From: DATBMA01 sp036555105
GTDB lineage: Bacteria > Actinomycetota > Acidimicrobiia > Spongiisociales > ZC4RG35
Assembly (NCBI GenBank): GCA_036555105.1
Contig: DATBMA010000092.1
Coordinates: 1 to 32,357 of the forward strand
Reading direction: 5' to 3'
DNA: 32,357 bases
Of this stretch, positions 21,548 through 29,820 are shown piece by piece (position 1 is the stretch's first letter; each line of letters opens with the position of its first letter). A model generated the notes under the pieces. It worked only from the letters and a program-made list of their open reading frames with translations. It was not told the origin of the DNA and did not search any database. Position numbers and translations under genes: made by a program.

Positions 21548-22260
21548 CCTCAGGATCGCCCCTTCTATCGGTGCAGAGTCTCGATGCTCACTACGGCGAC
21601 TTCCAGGCACTGTTCGGGGTGACGGTCGAGCTTGGCGAGGGCGAGTTGGTCTCCATCGTGGGCCCCAACGGAGCGGGCAAGTCAACTCTGCTGAAGTCGA
21701 TCGCCGGGGTGCTGCCGGCGCGGCAGGACGCCATCACATTCGACGGGGAGGCGATTGGGGGGCTCGGAACCATGGCCGCCACCAAACGCGGCATCTTCCT
21801 GGTCCCTGAGGGGCGGATGATCTTCCCCAGCCTCACCGTCGAAGAGAACCTGCTGATCGGCAGCCACACCCGGCGGGAGGGCCCATGGGGATTGCAATCT
21901 GTCTACGAGCTGTTTCCCGCGCTCGTGGGCCGCAAGGGGGTTGGGGGGTCTTTGCTCTCCGGCGGCGAGCAGCAGATGCTGGCCATCGGGCGTGGCCTGG
22001 TGGCGAATCCCCGCCTGCTGCTGCTCGACGAGATATCGCTTGGGTTGGCCCCCATCGTGATCAAGGACCTCTACTCCGCGATCCCCCGCATCCGAGAGCG
22101 CGGCACCACCCTGATCCTGGTGGAGCAAGACGTGCGCCAGGCTGCGTCGGTGGCGGACCGTTTGATCTGCATGCAGGGCGGCAAGGTCGTACTCGAGTCG
22201 GCGCCGGGGGCGGTCTCTCATGAGGAACTGGTGAACGCCTACTTCGGGTTGGAGGGCTGA
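21544..22260 (+). CDS. livF: Branched-chain-type ABC importer ATPase LivF-like
   Basis: 238-residue ATPase with Walker A GPNGAGKST, canonical LSGGEQQMLAIGRGL signature, Walker B LLLLDEISLGLAP and switch region LVEQDVRQA. The GIFLVPEGRMIFPSLTVEENL motif is the LivF hallmark. It pairs with LivG as a heterodimer under the two permeases. The stop overlaps the LivH start by 1 nt. Confidence 0.95.
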   Translation: MTSGSPLLSVQSLDAHYGDFQALFGVTVELGEGELVSIVGPNGAGKSTLLKSIAGVLPARQDAITFDGEAIGGLGTMAATKRGIFLVPEGRMIFPSLTVEENLLIGSHTRREGPWGLQSVYELFPALVGRKGVGGSLLSGGEQQMLAIGRGLVANPRLLLLDEISLGLAPIVIKDLYSAIPRIRERGTTLILVEQDVRQAASVADRLICMQGGKVVLESAPGAVSHEELVNAYFGLEG

Positions 22261-23120
22261 TGGCCGACGCCATCGCCCAGGGCGTTCTCCTGGGAGGGTT
22301 CTACGCCTTGCTGGCGGCCGGGCTGACGTTGGTGTTCGGGGTGATGAAGGTGGTCAATCTCGCTCACGGCGACCTGACCGTTCTGGCTTCGTATGTGGCG
22401 TTGGTGCTGATAGGCATCACCGGCCTCAACCCGCTTGCGCTGATGCCGGTAGTGGCGTTGATCATGGGGCTGATCGGCTACGCATTGCAGAGAGGAGTCA
22501 TCAACTTCACGCTCGGTCAAGGGCTGCTGCCGCCGCTGGTGGTGACATTCGGGATCTCGATCATCATCCAGAATGGGCTGCTAGAGCTGTTCACCGCCGA
22601 TTCGCAGGGCCTCGATGCCGGGCCGATCGAGCTGGCGTCGATCGATATCGGGCCGGTGACGGTGGGTTGGTTCCCCCTCCTGACCTTCGCTCTCGCCGTC
22701 GTGGTGCTGGCGGCCTTGCACCTGCTGCTGCGCCATACCGGGCTGGGCAGGGCATTCCGGGCCCTCTCCGATGACCTGCCGACCGCCCAGCTCATGGGCA
22801 TCAGCACCCGCCACCTCTTCGCCATGTCGATGGGAGTGGCCATGATGGTGATGGGGGTGGCCGGCGTGATCCTGGGCATCCGCGCCCAGGTGGTTCCATC
22901 GATCGGGCCGTCCTTCCTCATCTACGCATTCGAGTCCGTCATCATCGGCGGGCTGGGGTCGCTCTGGGGGACCCTGGCCGGGGGAGTCGTATTGGGGGTG
23001 GCCCAGAACGTAGGAGCCTTCTTCGACCCCGGCTGGAGTGAGCTGGCCGGGCATCTCGTGTTCCTCGCCATCCTCGCATTCCGCCCTCGCGGGCTGTTCG
23101 GGCGGCCGGAAGCGTTGTGA
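22260..23120 (+). CDS. livH: Branched-chain-type ABC importer permease LivH-like
   Basis: 286-residue permease with seven to eight membrane segments. The family's start is seen (GVLLGGFYALLAAGLTLVFGVMKVVNLAHGDL). The coupling-helix region RALSDDLPTAQLMGISTRHLF and the C-terminal FESVIIGGLGSLWGTLAGGVVLG are also present. ATG 22260 overlaps the livF stop by 1 nt, and its stop overlaps LivM (GTGA). Confidence 0.94.
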   Translation: MADAIAQGVLLGGFYALLAAGLTLVFGVMKVVNLAHGDLTVLASYVALVLIGITGLNPLALMPVVALIMGLIGYALQRGVINFTLGQGLLPPLVVTFGISIIIQNGLLELFTADSQGLDAGPIELASIDIGPVTVGWFPLLTFALAVVVLAALHLLLRHTGLGRAFRALSDDLPTAQLMGISTRHLFAMSMGVAMMVMGVAGVILGIRAQVVPSIGPSFLIYAFESVIIGGLGSLWGTLAGGVVLGVAQNVGAFFDPGWSELAGHLVFLAILAFRPRGLFGRPEAL

Positions 23121-24133
23121 CCACCACTCAGTACGCGATCCGCTCCGCCACCCCGGCCAGCCGGCGATTCACCGTGGTTGCCCTACTGGCCTTGGCCGGC
23201 CTGGCCACGGTCCCGATGTGGAGCAGCAACGGGCTGATGGTCAGCCTCACCGAGTTGCTCATCCTGGTGGTGATCGGCCAGCTCTGGAATCTGCTGGCCG
23301 GGTATGCCGGCATCTACTCGTTCGGACAGCAGGCCTACATCGGCATTGGTGGCTACACGATGCTGGTCGTCGCCGATCAGCTCGATCTCGACATATGGGT
23401 AGGCCTGGTGCTGGCCATCGTCGTCTCGGGGCTGATCGCCATCCCCAGTGCCTGGCTGTTGTTCCGGCTGCGTGGGGGCTACTTCGCGGTCGGCACCTGG
23501 GTGCTGGCGGAGACCTATCGGCTCATCGTCAAGAACAACGAGACGCTCTACCCGTCGGGCACGCCTCAGCCCCTCAGGTCCCTGGCCGGCCTCGGTGAGT
23601 CCCGCTTCGCGATCACTTTCTGGCTTTCATTCGCACTCGCCGTCGGTGTGATCCTCGGGGTCTACTTCCTGATGCGGTCGAGGACCGGACTGGCATTGCG
23701 AGCGATTCGAGACAACGAGATGGCCGCTTCCACGGCCGGGGTGGCGGTTCGCCGCACTCAGATCATGCTCTATCTGGCGGTCGGGGCCGTCACCGGCCTC
23801 ACCGGGGCGGTATTCCTGCTGAAGGCCGTCTCCATCTCACCCGACAGCTTCTTTTCGATCGATTGGACTGCCCAGATGTTGATGATCGTGATGATCGGGG
23901 GGCTCGGAACCATCGAGGGGCCGGTGGTCGGGGCTGCGGTCTTCTTCCTGCTCCGGGAGAATCTGGCTGACTTGGGCTCCCTGTGGTTCATAATCCTGGG
24001 CGTCGTGCTGATCGTGATCATGATCCGTGCCCCCCGCGGCATCTGGGGCCTGGTCCGGGCCAGGACCGGGGTCGAGTTGCTCCCGGTCCGCAAACGGCTT
24101 GAGATGACGACGACCCCGGGCGGTCAGTCATGA
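23117..24133 (+). CDS. livM: Branched-chain-type ABC importer permease LivM-like
   Basis: 338-residue permease with about nine hydrophobic segments. Typical LivM blocks: QLWNLLAGYAGIYSFGQQAYIGIGGY, YFAVGTWVLAETYRLIV, RTGLALRAIRDNEMAASTAGVAV (cytoplasmic coupling helix) and MIVMIGGLGTIEGPVVGAAVFF. GTG 23117 overlaps livH; the stop overlaps the AAA+ gene (ATGA). It completes the transporter. Confidence 0.94.
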   Translation: MTTTQYAIRSATPASRRFTVVALLALAGLATVPMWSSNGLMVSLTELLILVVIGQLWNLLAGYAGIYSFGQQAYIGIGGYTMLVVADQLDLDIWVGLVLAIVVSGLIAIPSAWLLFRLRGGYFAVGTWVLAETYRLIVKNNETLYPSGTPQPLRSLAGLGESRFAITFWLSFALAVGVILGVYFLMRSRTGLALRAIRDNEMAASTAGVAVRRTQIMLYLAVGAVTGLTGAVFLLKAVSISPDSFFSIDWTAQMLMIVMIGGLGTIEGPVVGAAVFFLLRENLADLGSLWFIILGVVLIVIMIRAPRGIWGLVRARTGVELLPVRKRLEMTTTPGGQS

Positions 24134-25017
24134 CCGTTGACCCCAACCTTCGGCCGGAGGGATCTTTCGAGAGCCCTGACGCTGTGCTCGCGGCCCTTCG
24201 GAGCGTTGCCTATCTGTCGGACGAGCACATCGCCACCGCGGTTTTTCTGGCCGACGTCCTCGGCAAGCCGGTTTTGTGCGAGGGTCCGGCCGGGGTGGGG
24301 AAGACCGAGCTGGCCAAGTCGGTCGCCAAGGCGACCGAGCGGCGGCTGATCCGGCTGCAGTGCTACGAGGGGTTGGACGAGTCGAAGGCCCTCTATGAGT
24401 GGAATTACAAGAAGCAGCTGCTGAGGATCCAGGCCGAGCCGGAGGGAACCGAGTGGCAGCGGACCGAGGCCGACATCTTCTCCTCTCAGTTCCTCCTGGA
24501 GCGGCCGCTCCTGTCGGCCATCCTCGCTGCGGATCCGGTGGTGCTATTGATCGACGAGGTCGACCGGCTGGAGGTGGAGACCGAGGCACTACTGCTCGAA
24601 GTCCTCTCGGATTTTCAGGTGTCGATCCCCGAGCTGGGCACGATCGCAGCCGTCTCGCAGCCCCTGGTCTTTCTGACATCGAACAACAGCCGTGAGCTGT
24701 CAGAGGCGTTGAAGCGGCGCTGCGTATTCCTCGACCTCGATTACCCGACCCCGGCCCGCGAGCAGGAGATCATCGAGGCCCGGATACCAGGCATATCAAC
24801 CACCCTGGCCGCCAACTGTGCCCAGGTAGTGGCGTGGGTGAGGTCGTTCGAGCTCAAGAAGCCGCCCTCGGTGTCAGAGACGCTCGACTGGGCCAGGACC
24901 CTCATGGTGCTGGGGCGGGAGGAAGCGAGCCCAGAGGACATCAGGGCCACGCTGAACCTACTCCTGAAGTACAGCCAGGACGTCGACAAGATCTCGGAGG
25001 CCCTGAAAGCCGGCTGA
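24130..25017 (+). CDS. MoxR/CoxD-like AAA+ ATPase
   Basis: 295-residue AAA+ ATPase of the MoxR class. Walker A GPAGVGKTELAKSVA, Walker B VVLLIDEVDRLE, sensor-1 FLTSNNSREL and the arginine-containing LKRRCVFLDLDYP segment are visible. The family works as a chaperone with a VWA-domain partner to insert metals or activate complexes (CoxD with CoxE in CO dehydrogenase maturation). Here no Mo-hydroxylase gene is present. It is the last gene of the operon, overlapping livM by 4 nt, and the VWA partner lies convergently after 1 nt. A plausible client is the non-heme iron dioxygenase or another local enzyme; this is inference. Confidence 0.92.
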   Translation: MTVDPNLRPEGSFESPDAVLAALRSVAYLSDEHIATAVFLADVLGKPVLCEGPAGVGKTELAKSVAKATERRLIRLQCYEGLDESKALYEWNYKKQLLRIQAEPEGTEWQRTEADIFSSQFLLERPLLSAILAADPVVLLIDEVDRLEVETEALLLEVLSDFQVSIPELGTIAAVSQPLVFLTSNNSRELSEALKRRCVFLDLDYPTPAREQEIIEARIPGISTTLAANCAQVVAWVRSFELKKPPSVSETLDWARTLMVLGREEASPEDIRATLNLLLKYSQDVDKISEALKAG

Positions 25018-25018
25018 G

Positions 25019-26434
25019 TCAGGCGATCTCGAGCACGAAGTCCTGCAACTGCTTGAGGTTGCGGACCTCGAAAGACCCGTCGCAGAACCGCCTGAACTCG
25101 GGCATCAAGGAGTCGTCCTTGCCCCACCTCGATCTCCGCTCGGGGTTGAGCCAGTAGACCTGCTTGGCCCGATCCTGGATGCGTTTGAGCACCCCCAGGC
25201 CGGCGTCGTCGACCCGGTAGTTGTTGCGGCAGTCCCCGGTGAAGATCACCGTGCTCGTGCCAGAGATCGCATGCCCGTAAACCCGATAGAACATGTCCAG
25301 GGCCTTGGCGTGATCCGAGTGGCCGTCCCGGGAGATGTGGGGCGAGCGGGCGATGAGGTGCTTCACGTTGGTGAGGCCCACCCCGTCCTTCACGTGCTCG
25401 GTGACCTCATCGACTCCGTCGACGAAGATGAAGCAGCGCAGCTTGGGGAACTCCTCGCTCATGGCGTTGAGGAATGAGATGGTGAACTCGGCGAACTTGG
25501 ACACGGATCCGGAGACATCGGCAACCAAGAAGAGGTCCGGCTTGGCTTCCCGACGGTAACGGTGGACGGTGTCGAAGGGGACGCCGCCGGTGCTGAGCGA
25601 TCGGCGCACGGTCTTGCGTACGTCGAGCCGTCCCCGATTGCGGCGCTTGCGACGCTGGGCGAGCTTGGCGGCCAGCCGGCGGGCAAGTGGGCGAACGGCG
25701 TGGCGCATCCTGCGGAGCTGATCGAGCGAGGCTCCCAGGAACTCCATCTCCTCGACGGTCTGCAACGAGTCGGCCTGCTCGAGTGCTTGGTTGGGGGTCT
25801 GCAGGCGCCCCAGCTGCATCCCGATCTCGCGTTCCATCCGCGCCTTGAAGGCGGCAATGCGCTGCTCCAAGGCGCGGATGTCCATGCGCGGATCGAGCGA
25901 CAGCTCCGCGGCCTGCTCGCGGATTCGCCCTCTACCTTGTTGAAACACCCATCCGAGGTCGAGCTCCCTCAACAGCCTGTGCATGTAGTACCGCACAGAG
26001 TCGCTGCGCTCTGGGTCGATCTGCCCCAACTCCCTCACAGCCGTCCCCGCCAGCGCCCTGAGCGCCTCGTCGTCGGCCCGCAGCAGAGCCTCCAGGAGCA
26101 CCTCGAGGAAGTCGAACTGCTCCTCGTCGGCCCGCAATCCCATCTCCGACCTGCGGAGGTATTGGCCGGTGCCGGCTCGGGTCGACGCGGCCCCAAGCTG
26201 TGGGCGCTCCTCGTCGAGCACCAGGCTCCCGAAGTAGAGATCGAAGTGGGCGTCGAAGGCCGACCGGTGATCGCTGTTCTTGATCAGAGTCGAGGACAGG
26301 GCAGACCTCACTTGCTCGCGGCGCCGCATGTCGATGTGCTCGAGTGCGCGGGCGGCATCGACGGCCTCGACCATCGAGATGGGGATGCCCGAGCCGCGCA
26401 GCCTGTGCACGAACTCGAGTAGGTGAGGGACCAC
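25019..26434 (-). CDS. VWA (CoxE-like) domain protein
   Basis: 471-residue partner of the adjacent MoxR-type ATPase. The C-terminal VWA domain has the MIDAS motif DVSGSVS (in LFLVADVSGSVSKFAEF), with FIFVDGVDEVTEHV and FTGDCRNNYR supplying further metal-loop residues. The N-terminal half is helical and rich in charged residues, containing the CoxE-type VEAVDAARALEHIDMRRREQVRSAL. GTG 26434 is 6 nt after a TAGCAT hexamer, consistent with a leaderless message. Convergent with the ATPase gene, it is made from its own promoter, shared back to back with the LLM gene. Likely role: ATP-driven activation of a metalloenzyme (family knowledge); client unknown. Confidence 0.92.
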   Translation of the reverse strand: MVPHLLEFVHRLRGSGIPISMVEAVDAARALEHIDMRRREQVRSALSSTLIKNSDHRSAFDAHFDLYFGSLVLDEERPQLGAASTRAGTGQYLRRSEMGLRADEEQFDFLEVLLEALLRADDEALRALAGTAVRELGQIDPERSDSVRYYMHRLLRELDLGWVFQQGRGRIREQAAELSLDPRMDIRALEQRIAAFKARMEREIGMQLGRLQTPNQALEQADSLQTVEEMEFLGASLDQLRRMRHAVRPLARRLAAKLAQRRKRRNRGRLDVRKTVRRSLSTGGVPFDTVHRYRREAKPDLFLVADVSGSVSKFAEFTISFLNAMSEEFPKLRCFIFVDGVDEVTEHVKDGVGLTNVKHLIARSPHISRDGHSDHAKALDMFYRVYGHAISGTSTVIFTGDCRNNYRVDDAGLGVLKRIQDRAKQVYWLNPERRSRWGKDDSLMPEFRRFCDGSFEVRNLKQLQDFVLEIA

Positions 26435-26438
26435 GGCA

Positions 26439-26446
26439 ATATGCTA
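26439..26446. promoter_or_regulatory. Overlapping divergent -10 elements
   Basis: Plus-strand TATGCT (26439-26444; for the LLM gene) and minus-strand TAGCAT (26446-26441; for the VWA gene) share four bases. The minus promoter gives a leaderless message, whereas the plus one gives a leader of about 30 nt with AGGAG. Confidence 0.45.
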
Positions 26447-26481
26447 TTGGCGGCTCACCCAGTGGCAGGAGTTACTCCGTA

Positions 26482-27501
26482 ATGCGCGTGTTCCACCCAG
26501 CAGTCAGTCCGCCAGGGCGCCTGGTTCGCCTCGGGATCATCCTCGATCAACGCAACGATGCCCGCCAGACCATGCGCATCGCCCAGATGGCAGAGCGGGC
26601 CGGCATGCAATCCCTATGGGTGGCCGACCGGCTGATCACGGGAGATGGCAAGGCCCGGATGGAGGCATGGACGGCGCTGTCGGTGGCGGCCTTCTACACC
26701 CAAGAGATCAGGCTGGGCGGGATGTTCGTGCCTGGATTGCGGAGCCCGCAGATCCTTGGCGCCATGGCCGGGTCTCTCGACGTCGTGCTCGGCGGCCGCC
26801 TCGAACTGGGGGTGGCACTGGGATGGGATGAGTCCGAGTTCGATTCTCTCGGCCTCGACTTCCCCGATCTCGCCCGGCGGGTGGACCAAAGCCGTGACTT
26901 CACGAGGGCGCTCATGAAGGTCGTGGCCGGCGAGCCCCTCGGCGCCGGCGCCGGCATCGGAGTGTCGTCCCCGCAGCCCGGCGGGCCGGCGCTGACGATG
27001 GAAGTGCGGGATCCGCTTCAGTTGGGGGTGGCGGTGGAGCTCGCCGACAACATCCTGCTTCCGGCTCAGCCCGTGGCGGGCGTGGCATCGCAGGTGAGAG
27101 ATGCTGCCAGGGCCTGTGAGGATCGGAATCGCGAACCGGCCTCGCTCGGCATCGCCGTCGAGCTGCCGGTTTCGGTGGGCAGGACCGACGGTGAGTCCGA
27201 TGTTCGGGTCGAGATCGACGATCTGCTCTCGCAGATGGACACCAAGTCGATGGGCATGCACGGCACCCTCGAGCGGTGCCAGGAGATCGTCATCGAGCTC
27301 GCCCACCTGGGCGTCGCCGAGGTGCGCTGCATCCTCCCCAACGTGGGGGACATCGACGACGTCATCGCCCAGCTCTCCGCCACCAATGTGGGCACCAAAG
27401 AGGTGCTCCGCCCCGGGATGGCCAGGTCGGTAGCGCCGGCCCCTCCAACCGGCTGGGGGGCGCCCTCCAAGCCGGGGACCGAATCAGACCCTGGTCAGTG
27501 A
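26482..27501 (+). CDS. LLM-class flavin-dependent oxidoreductase
   Basis: 339-residue luciferase-like TIM-barrel protein (bacterial luciferase/F420-dependent group). Seen: VRLGIILDQRNDARQTMRIAQMAERAGMQSLWVADRL, IRLGGMFVPGLRSPQILGAMAGSLDVV and RLELGVALGWDESEFDSLGL. The flavin type (FMN or F420) cannot be told. ATG 26482 has AGGAG about 12 nt upstream; a longer in-frame extension is rejected because it crosses the divergent promoter. It may oxidise an aromatic precursor to hydroquinone, but this is only contextual. Its end overlaps the IclR gene by 18 bp, tail to tail. Confidence 0.87.
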   Translation: MRVFHPAVSPPGRLVRLGIILDQRNDARQTMRIAQMAERAGMQSLWVADRLITGDGKARMEAWTALSVAAFYTQEIRLGGMFVPGLRSPQILGAMAGSLDVVLGGRLELGVALGWDESEFDSLGLDFPDLARRVDQSRDFTRALMKVVAGEPLGAGAGIGVSSPQPGGPALTMEVRDPLQLGVAVELADNILLPAQPVAGVASQVRDAARACEDRNREPASLGIAVELPVSVGRTDGESDVRVEIDDLLSQMDTKSMGMHGTLERCQEIVIELAHLGVAEVRCILPNVGDIDDVIAQLSATNVGTKEVLRPGMARSVAPAPPTGWGAPSKPGTESDPGQ

Positions 27502-28266
27502 GCGAGTGGCAGCGCTGATTTGACGGGCGGTCTCGACGACCTTGGGCAGGAACCAGGTCCGAAGCCGGTTGAGGTCGGTCCTCGAGGCATGGCAGGAGCT
27601 GTTGAGTGCCGCCACCACCTGATCCCTGCTCCCGAAGATGGGCGCTGCCACCGAACGGACGCCGTCTTCGAGCTCCTGGTCGACCAGCGCGTATCCCTGT
27701 TCGCGCACTTGATCGACGATCTCGCGCAACCGGTCCTTCTGGGTGACCGTCTTCGAAGTCAGCTGCTCGAAGGGCGTGGTCTTCAGGTACTCCTCGAGTT
27801 GTTGTCGGGACAGCCCGGCGAGCAGGACCCGGCCCATCGAAGTGGCATATGCCGGAAGGCGTGAGCCCACTGCCAGGGAGATGGTCATGATCCGGCTGGT
27901 GGGGACCCTGGCGACATACACGACTTCCTTGCCGTCGAGTACCGAAAGGGAAGAGGACTCACGCACCTCGTCCACGAGCCGCTCCATATAGGGCTCTGCC
28001 ACCTCTGGCAGCCTGAGTGAGGAGAGATAGGCATATCCCAGATCCAGAGCCTTGGGCAGCAGCGAGAACGATCGCGCTCTCTGCTCCGCGTAGCCGAGTT
28101 GCACCAAGGTGAGCAAGATCCGGCGGGCGGTGGCCCGAGCAAGCTCGGCCCGCTCTGCAACCTCGCTCAATGTGAGCTGGGGATGATCGGCATCGAAAGA
28201 GTTGATCACCCGCAGCCCGCGGGCGAGTGAGTTGATGAAGTCGCCGTTGCGCTCTTCCTCTGCCAT
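27484..28266 (-). CDS. IclR-family regulator, PcaR/PobR-like
   Basis: 260-residue repressor/activator. N-terminal winged helix (about residues 11-66: DFINSLARGLRVINSFDADHPQ to RRILLTLVQLGY) and C-terminal IclR effector domain with LGYAYLSSLRLPEVAEPYMERLV, YVARVPTSRIMTISLAVGSRLPAYATSMGRVLL and YALVDQELEDGVRSVAAPI. These blocks are typical of the protocatechuate/3-oxoadipate branch of the family (PcaR, PcaU, PobR), so the effector may be 3-oxoadipate or hydroquinone. ATG 28266 is 7 nt after TAGAGT, with an operator-like motif just upstream, so autoregulation is expected. It probably also controls the divergent promoters near 13503-13625. Confidence 0.92.
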   Translation of the reverse strand: MAEEERNGDFINSLARGLRVINSFDADHPQLTLSEVAERAELARATARRILLTLVQLGYAEQRARSFSLLPKALDLGYAYLSSLRLPEVAEPYMERLVDEVRESSSLSVLDGKEVVYVARVPTSRIMTISLAVGSRLPAYATSMGRVLLAGLSRQQLEEYLKTTPFEQLTSKTVTQKDRLREIVDQVREQGYALVDQELEDGVRSVAAPIFGSRDQVVAALNSSCHASRTDLNRLRTWFLPKVVETARQISAATRSLTRV

Positions 28267-28273
28267 TCACCCA

Positions 28274-28279
28274 ACTCTA
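28274..28279 (-). promoter_or_regulatory. -10-like hexamer of the IclR gene
   Basis: TAGAGT on the minus strand, 7 nt before ATG 28266. The operator motif at 28283-28297 begins 3 nt upstream of it, inside the promoter spacer. Confidence 0.5.
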
Positions 28280-28282
28280 GGC

Positions 28283-28297
28283 GTTCGCATGCCGCAC
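28283..28297 (+). promoter_or_regulatory. IclR-type operator copy D (autoregulation)
   Basis: GTTCGCATGCCGCAC matches GTTCG-N5-CGCAC at all 10 arm positions. It is the best of the four copies and lies between -10 and -35 of the regulator's own gene. The pattern is the same, from memory, as the Pseudomonas PcaR site GTTCGATAATCGCAC. Confidence 0.65.
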
Positions 28298-28332
28298 AAA
28301 AATCGGCCCGCGGTCATGTCCCAGCCGGCAGA

Positions 28333-28338
28333 TACGTT
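28333..28338 (+). promoter_or_regulatory. -10-like hexamer of comM
   Basis: TACGTT, 6 nt before ATG 28345; no Shine-Dalgarno between them, so comM appears leaderless. Confidence 0.45.
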
Positions 28339-28344
28339 GCCGGC

Positions 28345-29820
28345 ATGTTCGCAGAAACCACCTCCGTCGCCATGCTCGGGGCCGAGCCCAAGCCGGTACG
28401 GATCGAAGCCCACATGGGTGGGGCCACATTCGGGTTCGCTCTGGTCGGCCTGCCCGACACCGCCATCCGCGAGGCCAGAGACCGGGTGAAGGCAGCCATC
28501 GTCACCTCGGGCAAACGCCTGCCCCAGCGGTACATGACGGTCAACCTCTCACCCGCCAACCTGCCGAAGGCCGGCTCCGACTACGACCTGCCAATCGCCC
28601 TCGCCATCCTCTCCGCCGACCGTCAGATCACGCCACACGCAAGGCCGGTGGTCGGCGTCGGCGAGCTGTCGCTGGACGGCACCGTTCTTCGCAGCCGCAG
28701 GGCCCTGGCGGCGGCGGTGGTGGCGGCCGAGTTGAAGGTGCCATGCGTGGTGGCGGACCACGACGCCGTCGACGCAGCACAAGTGCCAGGAGCGGAGATC
28801 TGGCCGGTGGCTTCGTTGGCAGAAGCGATCGCGGTGGTCAGCGGGACTGCCACGCCGCGGGCGATACCCGCCTCGGCGGTCCCAGGACCGGATGCCCGGG
28901 GCCCCGACCTGGCCGAAGTGCGCGGGCAGGCGGCCGCCCGTCGGGCCCTCGAGGTGGCGGCGGCCGGCGGCCACCACCTGTTGATGACCGGCCCGCCGGG
29001 GAGTGGCAAGACCATGCTGGCGGCCCGGCTGCCGGGAATTCTGCCCAAGCTCACCGACGAGGAGGCGATCGCGGTGGCCTGCCTTTGGAGCGCCGCCGAC
29101 CGGTCCCGCCCTCGTGTCGACGAGCCGCCGTTTCGGGCTCCCCACCACACTGCCTCGGTCGCGGCGATCATCGGAGGCGGAAGCGGGGTGCCTGCGCCGG
29201 GCGAAGTCTCGCTGGCCTCGCGTGGAGTCCTCTTTCTCGACGAGCTGGGTGAGTTCCCGGTCAACCTGCTCGACGCGCTGCGCCAGCCGCTGGAGGAGGG
29301 GAAGGTGACGATCGCCCGCAAGGGATGCACGGTGACCTACCCGGCCCGCTTGCAGCTGGTGGCGGCCAGCAATCCATGCCCGTGCGGCTTCCTGGGAGAC
29401 GACCGCCATCCCTGCGGGTGCACGCCAAACTCCATCGACCGCTACAAGCACCGGTTCTCGGGGCCTTTGCTCGACCGCTTCGACATCAGGCTGTTCGTGC
29501 CCCAGCCCCAGCCCGAGGAACTTCTCCGGTCCGAAGGCGAGCCGTCGGCAGTCGTGCGTGAGCGGATCGTCCGGGCGCGGGAGCTGGCCCTGAGCCGCGG
29601 CGCCCTCAATCGGGACCTGAGCCGCCGGCGCCTCGACGAGCTCGAACTGTCCAAATCGGCCAGCCGCATGTTGAGGCTGGCACTGGCCCGAGGGATGCTG
29701 AGCGGACGCGGGCTCGACCGGGTGCGCCGGGTGGCAAGGACCATCGCCGATCTGGATGGATCGGCCGCCATCGACGACTCCCACATGGGCGAGGCCTTGC
29801 AGTACCGGGAGGCAGCGTGA
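28345..29820 (+). CDS. comM: ComM/YifB family AAA+ helicase
   Basis: 491-residue magnesium-chelatase-like AAA+ protein. In naturally competent bacteria ComM is a branch-migration helicase for taken-up DNA. Seen: N-terminal ChlI-like domain FGFALVGLPDTAIREARDRVKAAIVTSG and VNLSPANLPKAGSDYDLPIAL, Walker A GPPGSGKT (from residue 216), RAPHHTASVAAIIGGG, Walker B GVLFLDELGEF, a probable zinc-finger-like NPCPCGFLGDDRHPCGC and a C-terminal domain with SGRGLDRVRRVARTIADL. ATG 28345 lies 6 nt after TACGTT. dprA overlaps its stop (GTGA), as usual in this locus. Confidence 0.96.
   Translation: MFAETTSVAMLGAEPKPVRIEAHMGGATFGFALVGLPDTAIREARDRVKAAIVTSGKRLPQRYMTVNLSPANLPKAGSDYDLPIALAILSADRQITPHARPVVGVGELSLDGTVLRSRRALAAAVVAAELKVPCVVADHDAVDAAQVPGAEIWPVASLAEAIAVVSGTATPRAIPASAVPGPDARGPDLAEVRGQAAARRALEVAAAGGHHLLMTGPPGSGKTMLAARLPGILPKLTDEEAIAVACLWSAADRSRPRVDEPPFRAPHHTASVAAIIGGGSGVPAPGEVSLASRGVLFLDELGEFPVNLLDALRQPLEEGKVTIARKGCTVTYPARLQLVAASNPCPCGFLGDDRHPCGCTPNSIDRYKHRFSGPLLDRFDIRLFVPQPQPEELLRSEGEPSAVVRERIVRARELALSRGALNRDLSRRRLDELELSKSASRMLRLALARGMLSGRGLDRVRRVARTIADLDGSAAIDDSHMGEALQYREAA

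Noticed and set aside
24130..26434. CO dehydrogenase operon
   Set aside because: Only CoxD/CoxE-like accessory genes are present; none of the three structural subunits is seen.
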